From: Streptomyces formicae
GTDB lineage: Bacteria > Actinomycetota > Actinomycetes > Streptomycetales > Streptomycetaceae
Reading direction: 5' to 3'
Assembly: GCF_002556545.1 (NCBI RefSeq)
Contig: NZ_CP022685.1
Coordinates: forward strand, 7,852,001-7,916,000
Length of the DNA stretch: 64,000 nucleotides
Shown in pieces: positions 6,286 through 15,232 of the stretch (position 1 is its first letter; each line of letters begins with the position of its first letter). The position numbers and the translations under genes are program-made. The notes under the pieces were generated by a model that was not told the DNA's origin, did no database searches, and saw only the letters and a program-made list of their open reading frames with translations.

Positions 6286-9200
6286 ATGACTGGCAAGCAC
6301 CTGAAGAAGCCCGGCGACTCCTCGGCCGCCGCGATCCGGGAGTGGCTGGTGGACGCCGTCGCCCGTACCGCCGGAATCGACCCCGAGCAGGTCACGACCG
6401 ACCGCCCGCTCGCCGAACTCGGTCTGGGATCGCGTGACTTGGTGGCACTGGGCGGGCGCCTGTCCGACCTGCTGGGCAGGCCGCTCGCGCCGACGCTGGC
6501 GTACGACCACCCGACGATCGGGGAGTTGGCGGACGCGGTGACCTCGGGCGGTGCCACGGCGCCCGCGCCCGCTCCGGAGGCCGTCAGGGCGGCCGTCGCC
6601 GCCGACGACGTGGCGATCGTCTCGATGGCCTGCCGCTTCCCCGGCGCCGACGACCCCGGGGAGCTGTGGCGGCTGCTCGCCGACGGCGTGGACGCGGTGT
6701 CCGACGTCCCCGCGGGCCGCTGGGACGCGGCGGCGCTGTACGACGCGGACCCGGAGGCCAGGGGCAGGGCGTACTCGCTGCGCGGTGGATTCCTCGACGG
6801 CATCGACCGCTTCGACGCCGCGTTCTTCGGGATCTCGCCGCAGGAGGCCGCCGCGATGGACCCCCAGCAGCGGCTGCTCCTGCAGACCGCGTGGGAGGCG
6901 ATCGAGCGGGCGGGAATGCTTCCCGACGCGCTCCGGGGCAGTGCCACCGGGGTGTACGTCGGCCTCTTCGACAGCGGCTACCTGGGCGCCGCCGCGCTGG
7001 ACCAGTTGGACGGGTACGTCGCCACGGGCACGTCGGCGAGTGTGGCCTCCGGGCGGATCGCGTACTCCCTGGACCTGCGGGGACCCGCCGTGACCGTCGA
7101 CACGGCGTGTTCCTCCTCGCTGGTCGCCCTGCACCTGGCGGCCCAGGCGGTGCGCGAGGGCACGTGTGACCTCGCGCTCGCGGGCGGCGCGACGCTGCTC
7201 CTGAGCCCGCGCACACATGTGGAGTTCAGCAGGCTGCGCGGCATGTCGAGGTCGGGGCGGTGCGGCCCGTTCTCCGCGGGGGCGGACGGCGCGGTGTGGG
7301 GCGAGGGCTGCGGTCTCGTCCTGCTCAAGCGGCTGAGCGACGCGCGGCGCGACGGTGACCGGGTGCTCGCGGTCGTCAAGGGTTCCGCCGTCAACCAGGA
7401 CGGCCGCAGCCAAGGGCTGAGCGCGCCGAGCGGCCCGGCGCAGGAGCGCGTGGTGCGGGCGGCCCTCGACGCGGCGGGCCTGCGCCCCGGCGACCTCGAC
7501 TACGTGGAGGCGCACGGCACCGGCACGACGCTGGGCGACCCCGTCGAAGGCGGGGCGCTTGCCCGGGTGTTCGGCCCCGACCGGCCGGTCGACCGGCCCC
7601 TCGCGGTGGGCTCGCTGAAGTCGAACATCGGCCACACGCAGGCCGCCGCGGGCATCGGCGGCGTCATCAAGACGGTCCTCGCCCTGCGCCACGAACTCCT
7701 GCCCGCGTCCCTGCACGCCGAGCACCCGACCGACCGGATCGACTGGGCGGGCGGCGGCCTGCAACTGTGCGACGAGCCCCGCCCCTGGCCACGCGGCCCG
7801 CGCACGCGCCGCGCGGGGGTGAGCGCGTTCGGGGTCAGCGGGACGAATGCGCATGTGGTGGTGGAGGAGGCGCCGGGGGCGTTGCCTGAGGGGCCGGAGG
7901 TGTGCCTTGAGGTGGCGGGGGTGTCGCCCGAGGCGCCGGAGGTGTGCCTTGAGGGTCCGGAGGTGTGCCTTGAGGGGGCGGGGGTGTCGCCTGAGGGTGC
8001 GGGGGTGTGCCTTGAGGTGGCGGGGGCGTCGCCCGAGGTGCCGGGGGTGTCGCCTGAGGTGCCGGAGGTGTTCCCTGAGGGGCCCGAGGTGTCCTCTGAG
8101 GGGTCGGGTGATTCGGCCGTTCCGGGTGTCTCCACCCTCTTCCCCCTCTCCGCCCGCACCCCCGAAGCCCTGCGCGGTCAGGCCCGGCGGCTGAGCCGCG
8201 CCCTGGAGGCCGAGCCCCGGGTGTCGCTCGCCGCCGTCGCCCGGACGCTCGCGCATCGGCGTACCCCCTTCGAGCGGCGGGCCGTCGTCGTGGCCAGGGA
8301 CCGTGCGGAGCTGCTGCACGGGCTGGACGCCCTGGCCACGGGGCGGTCCGCCCCCGAGATCGTTATCGGGCCCGAACAGGTGCGGCCGCAGGGCAAGTTG
8401 GCCTTCGTGTTCCCCGGGCAGGGGACCCAGTGGGCCGGGATGGCGCGGGACCTGCTGGATCGTTCCCCGCTGTTCGGGGACGAGATCGACCGCTGTGACG
8501 CGGCCCTGCGCCCGCACACCGGCTGGTCCGTCGGCGCCGTGCTGCGCGGTGAAGGCGGTGCGCCCCCGCTGGAGCGGGTCGACGTCGTCCAACCGGCGCT
8601 GTTCGCCGTCATGGTGGCGCTCGCCGCCGTGTGGCGCTCGCGCGGCGTGCGTCCGGAGGGCGTGGTCGGGCACAGCCAGGGCGAGGTCGCGGCCGCCTGC
8701 GTCTCCGGCGCGCTCGGACTCAACGACGCCGCCGCCGTGGTCGCGTTCCGGGCCCGCGCCCTGCGCGCCGTCGCGGGGAGCGGTGCGATGGCGATGGTGG
8801 CGCTGGGGCGCGAAGAGGTCGAGGAACGGCTCGCCGCGCACGGCGGACGGCTCTCCGTCGCCGCTCTCAACAGCCGTACGGCCACCGTGGTGTCGGGCGA
8901 TCCCGAGCCGCTCGACGCGCTCCTGGCGGACCTGGAACGCGAGCGCGTCTTCGTACGCAGGATGGGCATCGACTACGCCTCGCACAGCGCTCAGGTCGAG
9001 CCGGTGCGGGAGACCATGCTGACGGATCTGGCGGGGATCACGGCGTACCCCTCCTCGGTCGCCTGGTACTCGACGGTGACCGGGGAACCGGTCGCCGAGG
9101 AGCTGGAGTCCGAGTACTGGTTCCGGAACCTGCGCGAGCCCGTACGCTACGCCGACACCGTCGAGCGGATGGCGGCCGACGGCTACCGGTACTTCGTCGA

Positions 9201-12200
9201 ACTCGGCCCGCACCCCGCCCTGTTGACGGCGACCCGCGCTGTCGGCGAGGAGGCGGGGTACGACCTGGTGGCCGTTGGCTCCCTGCGGCGCGACGAGGAC
9301 GGACCCACCTGCCTGGACCGGGCCGCGGCCGAACTGCACACCGTGGGACGGCAGATCACCTGGCGACGCCTCGTGCCCGACGGCGACGCGGCGGAGCTGC
9401 CGACCTACGCGTGGGACGCGCGGCGCCACTGGACCGACGCGGCCGACGCGGCGGGCCGGGGCGGAACGCCGTTCGTGGCCACGCACATCGAATCCAGCGA
9501 CGAACCGGACCAGCACCTCTTCGAGGCGCGCCTCGACCTCGGCGACAGCAGGTACTCCTATCTCGCCGACCACCGGATCACGGGGGAGGCGTGGCTGCCC
9601 GCGGCCGCTTTCGTGGAGATGGCGCTCGAAGCGGTGGCCGAGGCGCGGGCGGCGGCGTCCGGTGACGCTTCGGTCGCGGGCCAGCGCGGTGGGCACGATG
9701 GTGGGCCCATCGAGCTCGCCGACGTCCGGTTCGAGCGGCCGCTCCCGCTCGCGGCGGACGCTTCCGTACGGCTTCAGATGGTCCTGCGGCCCCCCGACGC
9801 GGACGGCACACGCGAGTTCGGCATCTCCGCGAGGACGACGCGCACGCCGTGGCAGCGTCACGTCACGGGGCGAGTCCACACGGGAGAGACCACGGAGGCC
9901 GAGTACGCGGCGGACGCCGAGGGCACCGAACCCGTCGACCTCCCCGAGCTCTACGCCGCCCTCGCCGCACTCGGCATCGACTACGGTCCCGCGTTCCGCG
10001 GCCTGGAGCAGGCGTCGCGCGGTGCGTCGCGGTCGTCAGGGCGCCTGCGGAAGACCCCGCGCGCGGGGCACCTGCTGCACCCGGCCCTGCTCGACGCCGC
10101 CTTCCACACCGCCGCGCTCCCGAAGGACGCGCCCTCGGGACGGGCGTTCGTACCGGCGGGGATCGGGCGCCTGCGGTTCACGGGCCTGCGCACCGACCCG
10201 GCCCGCGTCACGTGCGTACTGCGCGGCACTGCCGGGGACCGGGACCGGCACCGGGACGGATACTCGCTCGACCTGCGGTTGCTGGACGACCAGGAACGCC
10301 TCGTCCTCGCCGTCGAAGGGCTCGAACTGGCCGCGCTGTCCCCCCAGGGCGGCACCCTCTTCGAGGTGTGCTGGCAGCCGCGACCGCCCGCCGAGGAGCG
10401 GCGGGCGGCAGGGACCGGCGGCAGCTGGCTGATCCTCGCCGACGACTCCGGTGTCGGGGACGAGATCGCCCGACGGCTGGGGTCGACACCCCACGTGGTC
10501 GTACGCAAGGGCGAGAAGTACGCCGCCGAGGGCCCTGGACGCTTCACGATCGACCACGGGGATCCGGCTCACCTGGAACGCCTGCTCGACGAGGCGTCGG
10601 CGTTCGCCGCGGGCCCGCCGGACCGGGTGGTGCAGCTGTTCGGCCTGGACGCTCCCGTGCTCGTGTCCCCGGCGCGGGCCGAGACGGTCGCGGAGGCCGC
10701 CGCGCTGTGCTGCGTCAGCTCGCTGAACCTCGTGCGGGCACTCTCCGGCAGGACTGGCGGCGGCGCGCCCCGGCTCTACCTGGTCGGCCGTGGCAGCCAG
10801 GCCGTCGTCGACAGCACGGACGTCACCCACCCGCAGCAGGCGCTCGCCTGGGGCTTCGGCGCCTCGGTGGCCCAGGAACACCCGGAACTCGCCCTCACCC
10901 TCATCGACCTGCCGCCCGCCGGGGAAGCGGAGGCGCTGTGGGCCGAGCTGTGCGGGGCGGACGACGAACGAATGGTCGCGCTGCGCCCCACCGGCCGGTT
11001 CGTCCCGCGTCTCGTGCGGGCCGACGCTCCCGGAGGGGGAGTCACGGGTGGGGGCGGACCTGGTGCGGAGGTGCCCGGACGCGTCCGTCCCGACGGCGGC
11101 TACCTGATCACCGGGGGACTCGGCGGCCTCGGCAGGGTCGTCGCCGAACGCCTCGTACGCAACGGCGCCCGCCACCTCGCCCTCCTGGCCCGCCGCGCGC
11201 CCGACGCGGACGCGGCCCGCTGGATCGCCGGGCTGCGCGACGGCGGCGTCGCCGTGCACGTCGTACAGGCCGACGTCACCGACCGCGAAGCGCTGCGCGC
11301 CGCGCTCGACGCCCTGCGCGGCGAGCTGCCCCCGATCACGGGAATCGTGCACGCCGCGGGCGTCCTCGACGACGCGACGCTGCCGAACCTGACGCCCGAA
11401 CGCGTCGCGCGGGTCCTCGCGCCCAAGGTGCTCGGCACGGTCCTGCTCACCGAGTTGGTGCCCGAGGCGGAGTCGCTGGTGCTCTTCTCCTCGGCCGCGG
11501 GCCTGCTCGGCTCTGCGGGTCAGAGTCCGTACGGCGCGGCGAACGCGTTCATGGACGCGTGGGCGCACCACCTCGCCCGCACGGGGCGGCGCGCGCTCAG
11601 TCTCGACTGGGGCGTGTGGGCGGACGTCGGCCTGGTCGCGGGCTCCGCGGCGCGGACCGCCGCGACCGGCCGTTCGGGCCTTCTCGCCCTCTCGCCCGAG
11701 GAGGGCGGCGACCTCTTCGAACGGGCGCTGGCCGCGGGCCATCGTCAGCTCGTGCCGCTCGCCCTCGATTGGGAGGCGTTCGCGCGCGACCCGGACCAGG
11801 CGCGGTCACGGCCGCTCCTGCACGGCCTCGTCCCGGTCCCGACGGACGCGCCCGGCGCCGACGGCCTCGCCGCCCGGGTGCTCGCCGCCGCGACGGAGGA
11901 GGAGCGGACCGCCCTGCTCGAAGCGCACGTACGACGGCGGATCGCCGATGTCACCGGCGGTGAGGCGGGCGGCCTCACGCCGACGACCGGGCTGAAGGAA
12001 CTCGGGCTCGACTCCCTGATGACGGTCAGGCTGCGCAACCTCCTCGGCCGCGACCTGGGCGTCGAACTGTCGGCGTCTGCGGTCTTCGCGGCGGACGACG
12101 TCGGGGCGCTTGCGCGGGAGCTGCGCACCACGTTGGAGAGTGGGGGCGGGGGAGGGGTGCCAGTCTCGGCCCGTATAGGTACGGGTACGGGTACTGGCTC

Positions 12201-15189
12201 CGGCGACACCGTGGTGCCCGATGCCGATGCCGATGCCGATGCCGATGCCGATGTTGATGTCGAACTGCGCCCCGCCACCCGCGACGTGCTGCGCCTGCTC
12301 CGCGCGGCGCAGCACGGCACACCCAGCGCGGCGCACTCCCTCGGCCTGGCGCTCCGGCTCACCGAGCCGACCACCCGGGAACGGCTGACGGACATCCTCA
12401 CGCGGCTCGCGGGACGGCATGCCGCGTTGCGCACCGGCGTCGTCAACGGCCCCGACAACGAGCGCCGGTTGAGTACGGAACGGGCTCCGGAGGCACCGCT
12501 GCTGCGGTGGTCCGACCTCGACGACACCCGCGACGGCGGCGACGCCCACGAGGGTGAGGGCGAGGACGCCCCCGGCCCGCGACTCGCCGCGCTCCTGGAA
12601 CCGCCCTTCGACCTGGCGACCGCACCGCTCTGGCGGTTCGAGCTGCTCGACCGGGGAGACGCGGGGCAGACCCTGCTCTTCGGCGCCCACCACAGCGTGA
12701 GCGACCTGCAGTCGCTGCTCCTGGTGGCGGCCGAGATCGATGCCGAACTCGTCGGCACGTGGCTCGGCGACGAGGTGTCCGACCGAGACATCGACCTGCT
12801 CGGCCTGGCCCAGCCCGCGAAGCCGTCGGGCGGCCAGGGCCCGGGTGACGACTCTGCCGCCCGGCGCGCGGAGTTCGACGGCAGTCGGCGCCTCGATCTG
12901 ACACTGACTCAAGAACGGCCTGCCGCACGGTCGTTTCGGGCAGGAAGCCTGACCCTTGAGCTGCCCGACGGGCTCATGGAGCGCGTCGCGGAGCGGGCGC
13001 GGCAGCTCGCGATCACCCCGGCCGCCTTCTGCCTCGGTGTGCTCACGGTGCACCTCGCCAGACTGCGGCAGCGGGACCGCTTCGTGCTTGCGGTCCCGGT
13101 GGACACCCGTATCCACGTCGACGCGTTCGACGCGGTCGGCTTCTTCGGGGTGCCGGTGCCGTTCCCCGCGCAGGCGGCACCGGGCGAGCGCGTCGACGAG
13201 GTGCTGCGCCGCACCGACGGGAGGCTCGCGCGGATCCTGGCGAAGGGCGCCATGTTCTCCGACTCCCTCGCGGCGCTCGCCGCCCAGGGGCTGCACCGGG
13301 AGAACGCGCCACTGGTCGAGGTCTACTTCAACTACGTACGCTCCGCCGCGAAGTTCGAGCGGCTGGAAGTCCTCCCCGCGGGGACCGGGTACTCCGATCT
13401 CGACCTCATGATCATCATGATGCCGGACGCCGGTCTGGTGCGCTTCGACCACAACGCCGACATCATGGACGGGACGGCTTGCGCCGAACTGGCCGCCGGA
13501 TTCCTGCAGTTGCTCGCGACGGCAGCGGACGATCCGACCGCCCCCGCCCGGCCGGGCCCGTCGCCGGTCACCGCACCCGGCACGCTCGCACTCGCCGCCA
13601 CCTTCGCGCTCGGCAACCTCCCGCTGCTGTGCGAGGCGGCCCTCGCGGAGGAGGTGGCGGACGGCCCGGCCGCGAGCGTGACCGTCGCCGAGGCGCCCTA
13701 CCACCACGTACTGGCCGCCCTGAAGGACCCCTCCGGTGTCTTCGGCCGGCCTTCGACGGCGCCCGGCGTCGTCCTGCTCCGGGCGGCCGATCTGGAGCGG
13801 TTCGGCCCTGTGACGGACGAGCTGCGCACCGAACTCGGCGCGGAACTCGCCGCAACCCTCAGCCAGTTGCCCGGTCGGGCCGGTCGTCCGGTCATCGTCG
13901 GATTCCTGCCCGCCGCGCGCCACGACGTACGGCACGAGCGCTGGGAGCGGGACGTGGCCGAGCGGCTGACCGGCGTGCCGGGCATCGCCGTGCTGCGCGC
14001 CGACGACTGGACCCGGCACCACGAGGTCGGTGAGTGGTTCGACGAGAGGACCGAGGAGCTGGCGCACCTGCCCTTCACCCCGGAGTTCCAGGCGGCCGTG
14101 GCCCTCACCCTGGCCGAGGTCGTGCGCGCGGCGGGACGCACACCGCCGAAGGTGATCGCGGTCGACGGCGACGAGACGCTGTGGGGCGGCATCGCGGGTG
14201 AACACGGCCCGGACCGCGTGGACGTGGGCGGGGCGAGGGAGCTGCTGGCCCGGCGGCTGCTCCAGTGGCGGGCGGCGGGCACTCTGCTCGTTCTCGTCAG
14301 CAACAACGACGAGGAGACCGTACGCGCGGTCCTCGCGCGCCCCGACAGCGTGCTGCGCGCGGAGCACTTCAGCGTGATCTCCGCCGAGTGGGGCCGCAAG
14401 GCCGACCGGATCGCGGCGGCGGCAGGGGCGTTGGGGCTCGGGCTCGACAGTTTCCTCTTCCTCGACGACAACCCCGTCGAGATCGCCGCCGTGCGCTCCG
14501 CGCTGCCCGATGTCCTCTCCGTGACCTGCCCGCCCGTCGACGAACTCGACGCGTTCCTGCGCCGGTTGTGGCCGCTGGTCCCGGTGGCGGCCACCGCGGA
14601 GGACTCCCTGCGGGCGGACTTCTACCGGCAGGAGAAGGACCGTGACGCGGCCCGCGAAGCGGCAGGGTTCGAGGAGTTCCTCGACGGCCTCGAACTCGAC
14701 GTCACGGTGCGGCCGCTGACCGACGAGGACTCCGAGCGCGCCGCCCAACTCGTACGCCGCACCAACCAGTTCACGCTGCGCGCGCGATCCGCCGACGGCG
14801 GTGACCTGGAGCGGTGGCGGCAGCGGGGTGAGGTGTGGACGGCGTCGGCCCGCGACCGCTTCGGCGACTACGGCCAGATCGGTCTGCTCGCGGTCCGCGC
14901 GGAGGGCGGCCGACTCGACGTACTGGCCTGGACGCTCAGTTGCCGGGCCCTCGGCCGAGGAGTGGAGGAGCGGCTGCTCCAGTGGCTGGCGGGCCGGGCC
15001 GAGGAACTGGGCTGCGCGACGGTACGGCTGACGGCGGAGCGCACCCCGCGCAACGCACCGGTGCGACGCCTTGTCGCCGCGCTCGGCGGCTCCCCGGACG
15101 CGCCGGACGACCCGGACGCCCCGCACCTTGAGGTCGAGACGACCCCGGAGCTTCTGCGCGCCTTCCGGTCCTGGAGGCGCACGCCATGA
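6286..15189 (+). CDS. Hybrid PKS: ACP-KS-AT-DH-KR-ACP-C-FkbH
   Basis: 2967-aa multidomain enzyme. ACP1 (Ser49 in LGLGSRDLV); KS (Cys275, His410, His450); repetitive KS-AT linker (about 527-610); AT (Ser797 in GHSQGE, YASH 897-900, predicting methylmalonyl-CoA); DH (His1096 in HRITGEAWLP, Asp1270); no ER; KR (GGLGGLG about 1610, LDD 1694-1696 suggesting B-type, Tyr1749, Asn1753); ACP2 (Ser1910 in LGLDSLMTV); Asp-Ala linker; condensation domain (HHSVSD, His2136 as base); FkbH-like unit with a long N-terminal part (about 2435-2600), HAD domain (DGDETLWGG from Asp2627, DDNP 2727-2730) and GNAT-like tail. The FAAL upstream would prime ACP1. FkbH proteins load a glyceryl unit from 1,3-bisphosphoglycerate on an ACP; no ACP follows inside this protein, so the acceptor is probably the ACP of the next protein. 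Here the HAD motif is DGDET, not the usual DxDNT. The start ATG has GGAGA 10-11 bases upstream. Confidence 0.92.
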   Translation: MTGKHLKKPGDSSAAAIREWLVDAVARTAGIDPEQVTTDRPLAELGLGSRDLVALGGRLSDLLGRPLAPTLAYDHPTIGELADAVTSGGATAPAPAPEAVRAAVAADDVAIVSMACRFPGADDPGELWRLLADGVDAVSDVPAGRWDAAALYDADPEARGRAYSLRGGFLDGIDRFDAAFFGISPQEAAAMDPQQRLLLQTAWEAIERAGMLPDALRGSATGVYVGLFDSGYLGAAALDQLDGYVATGTSASVASGRIAYSLDLRGPAVTVDTACSSSLVALHLAAQAVREGTCDLALAGGATLLLSPRTHVEFSRLRGMSRSGRCGPFSAGADGAVWGEGCGLVLLKRLSDARRDGDRVLAVVKGSAVNQDGRSQGLSAPSGPAQERVVRAALDAAGLRPGDLDYVEAHGTGTTLGDPVEGGALARVFGPDRPVDRPLAVGSLKSNIGHTQAAAGIGGVIKTVLALRHELLPASLHAEHPTDRIDWAGGGLQLCDEPRPWPRGPRTRRAGVSAFGVSGTNAHVVVEEAPGALPEGPEVCLEVAGVSPEAPEVCLEGPEVCLEGAGVSPEGAGVCLEVAGASPEVPGVSPEVPEVFPEGPEVSSEGSGDSAVPGVSTLFPLSARTPEALRGQARRLSRALEAEPRVSLAAVARTLAHRRTPFERRAVVVARDRAELLHGLDALATGRSAPEIVIGPEQVRPQGKLAFVFPGQGTQWAGMARDLLDRSPLFGDEIDRCDAALRPHTGWSVGAVLRGEGGAPPLERVDVVQPALFAVMVALAAVWRSRGVRPEGVVGHSQGEVAAACVSGALGLNDAAAVVAFRARALRAVAGSGAMAMVALGREEVEERLAAHGGRLSVAALNSRTATVVSGDPEPLDALLADLERERVFVRRMGIDYASHSAQVEPVRETMLTDLAGITAYPSSVAWYSTVTGEPVAEELESEYWFRNLREPVRYADTVERMAADGYRYFVELGPHPALLTATRAVGEEAGYDLVAVGSLRRDEDGPTCLDRAAAELHTVGRQITWRRLVPDGDAAELPTYAWDARRHWTDAADAAGRGGTPFVATHIESSDEPDQHLFEARLDLGDSRYSYLADHRITGEAWLPAAAFVEMALEAVAEARAAASGDASVAGQRGGHDGGPIELADVRFERPLPLAADASVRLQMVLRPPDADGTREFGISARTTRTPWQRHVTGRVHTGETTEAEYAADAEGTEPVDLPELYAALAALGIDYGPAFRGLEQASRGASRSSGRLRKTPRAGHLLHPALLDAAFHTAALPKDAPSGRAFVPAGIGRLRFTGLRTDPARVTCVLRGTAGDRDRHRDGYSLDLRLLDDQERLVLAVEGLELAALSPQGGTLFEVCWQPRPPAEERRAAGTGGSWLILADDSGVGDEIARRLGSTPHVVVRKGEKYAAEGPGRFTIDHGDPAHLERLLDEASAFAAGPPDRVVQLFGLDAPVLVSPARAETVAEAAALCCVSSLNLVRALSGRTGGGAPRLYLVGRGSQAVVDSTDVTHPQQALAWGFGASVAQEHPELALTLIDLPPAGEAEALWAELCGADDERMVALRPTGRFVPRLVRADAPGGGVTGGGGPGAEVPGRVRPDGGYLITGGLGGLGRVVAERLVRNGARHLALLARRAPDADAARWIAGLRDGGVAVHVVQADVTDREALRAALDALRGELPPITGIVHAAGVLDDATLPNLTPERVARVLAPKVLGTVLLTELVPEAESLVLFSSAAGLLGSAGQSPYGAANAFMDAWAHHLARTGRRALSLDWGVWADVGLVAGSAARTAATGRSGLLALSPEEGGDLFERALAAGHRQLVPLALDWEAFARDPDQARSRPLLHGLVPVPTDAPGADGLAARVLAAATEEERTALLEAHVRRRIADVTGGEAGGLTPTTGLKELGLDSLMTVRLRNLLGRDLGVELSASAVFAADDVGALARELRTTLESGGGGGVPVSARIGTGTGTGSGDTVVPDADADADADADVDVELRPATRDVLRLLRAAQHGTPSAAHSLGLALRLTEPTTRERLTDILTRLAGRHAALRTGVVNGPDNERRLSTERAPEAPLLRWSDLDDTRDGGDAHEGEGEDAPGPRLAALLEPPFDLATAPLWRFELLDRGDAGQTLLFGAHHSVSDLQSLLLVAAEIDAELVGTWLGDEVSDRDIDLLGLAQPAKPSGGQGPGDDSAARRAEFDGSRRLDLTLTQERPAARSFRAGSLTLELPDGLMERVAERARQLAITPAAFCLGVLTVHLARLRQRDRFVLAVPVDTRIHVDAFDAVGFFGVPVPFPAQAAPGERVDEVLRRTDGRLARILAKGAMFSDSLAALAAQGLHRENAPLVEVYFNYVRSAAKFERLEVLPAGTGYSDLDLMIIMMPDAGLVRFDHNADIMDGTACAELAAGFLQLLATAADDPTAPARPGPSPVTAPGTLALAATFALGNLPLLCEAALAEEVADGPAASVTVAEAPYHHVLAALKDPSGVFGRPSTAPGVVLLRAADLERFGPVTDELRTELGAELAATLSQLPGRAGRPVIVGFLPAARHDVRHERWERDVAERLTGVPGIAVLRADDWTRHHEVGEWFDERTEELAHLPFTPEFQAAVALTLAEVVRAAGRTPPKVIAVDGDETLWGGIAGEHGPDRVDVGGARELLARRLLQWRAAGTLLVLVSNNDEETVRAVLARPDSVLRAEHFSVISAEWGRKADRIAAAAGALGLGLDSFLFLDDNPVEIAAVRSALPDVLSVTCPPVDELDAFLRRLWPLVPVAATAEDSLRADFYRQEKDRDAAREAAGFEEFLDGLELDVTVRPLTDEDSERAAQLVRRTNQFTLRARSADGGDLERWRQRGEVWTASARDRFGDYGQIGLLAVRAEGGRLDVLAWTLSCRALGRGVEERLLQWLAGRAEELGCATVRLTAERTPRNAPVRRLVAALGGSPDAPDDPDAPHLEVETTPELLRAFRSWRRTP
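7868..8106 (+). repeat. In-frame minisatellite in the KS-AT linker
   Basis: About 240 bases of short degenerate repeats built on gaggtgtgccttgag and gcgggggtgtcgcctgag. They encode alternating blocks such as PEVCLEG and GVSPE. Unit lengths are multiples of three, so copy-number change keeps the frame. This lengthens the normally compact KS-AT linker. Confidence 0.8.
12170..12257 (+). repeat. Simple repeats in the ACP-C linker
   Basis: A run of ggtacg-type units (12177-12195) encodes Gly-Thr repeats. It is followed by six or so gatgcc hexamers (12220-12256) encoding a poly Asp-Ala stretch. Together they form a flexible acidic linker between ACP2 and the condensation domain. Confidence 0.85.
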
Positions 15190-15232
15190 GAGGCGCAGGC
15201 ACAGGCACAGGCACTTCGAGGAGAGGCACCCC

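Noticed and set aside
5869..9879. Very long open frame opposite the FAAL-PKS genes
   Set aside because: Arg/Gly/Pro-rich product without domains, mirrored from codon-biased coding on the plus strand; typical of high-GC DNA.
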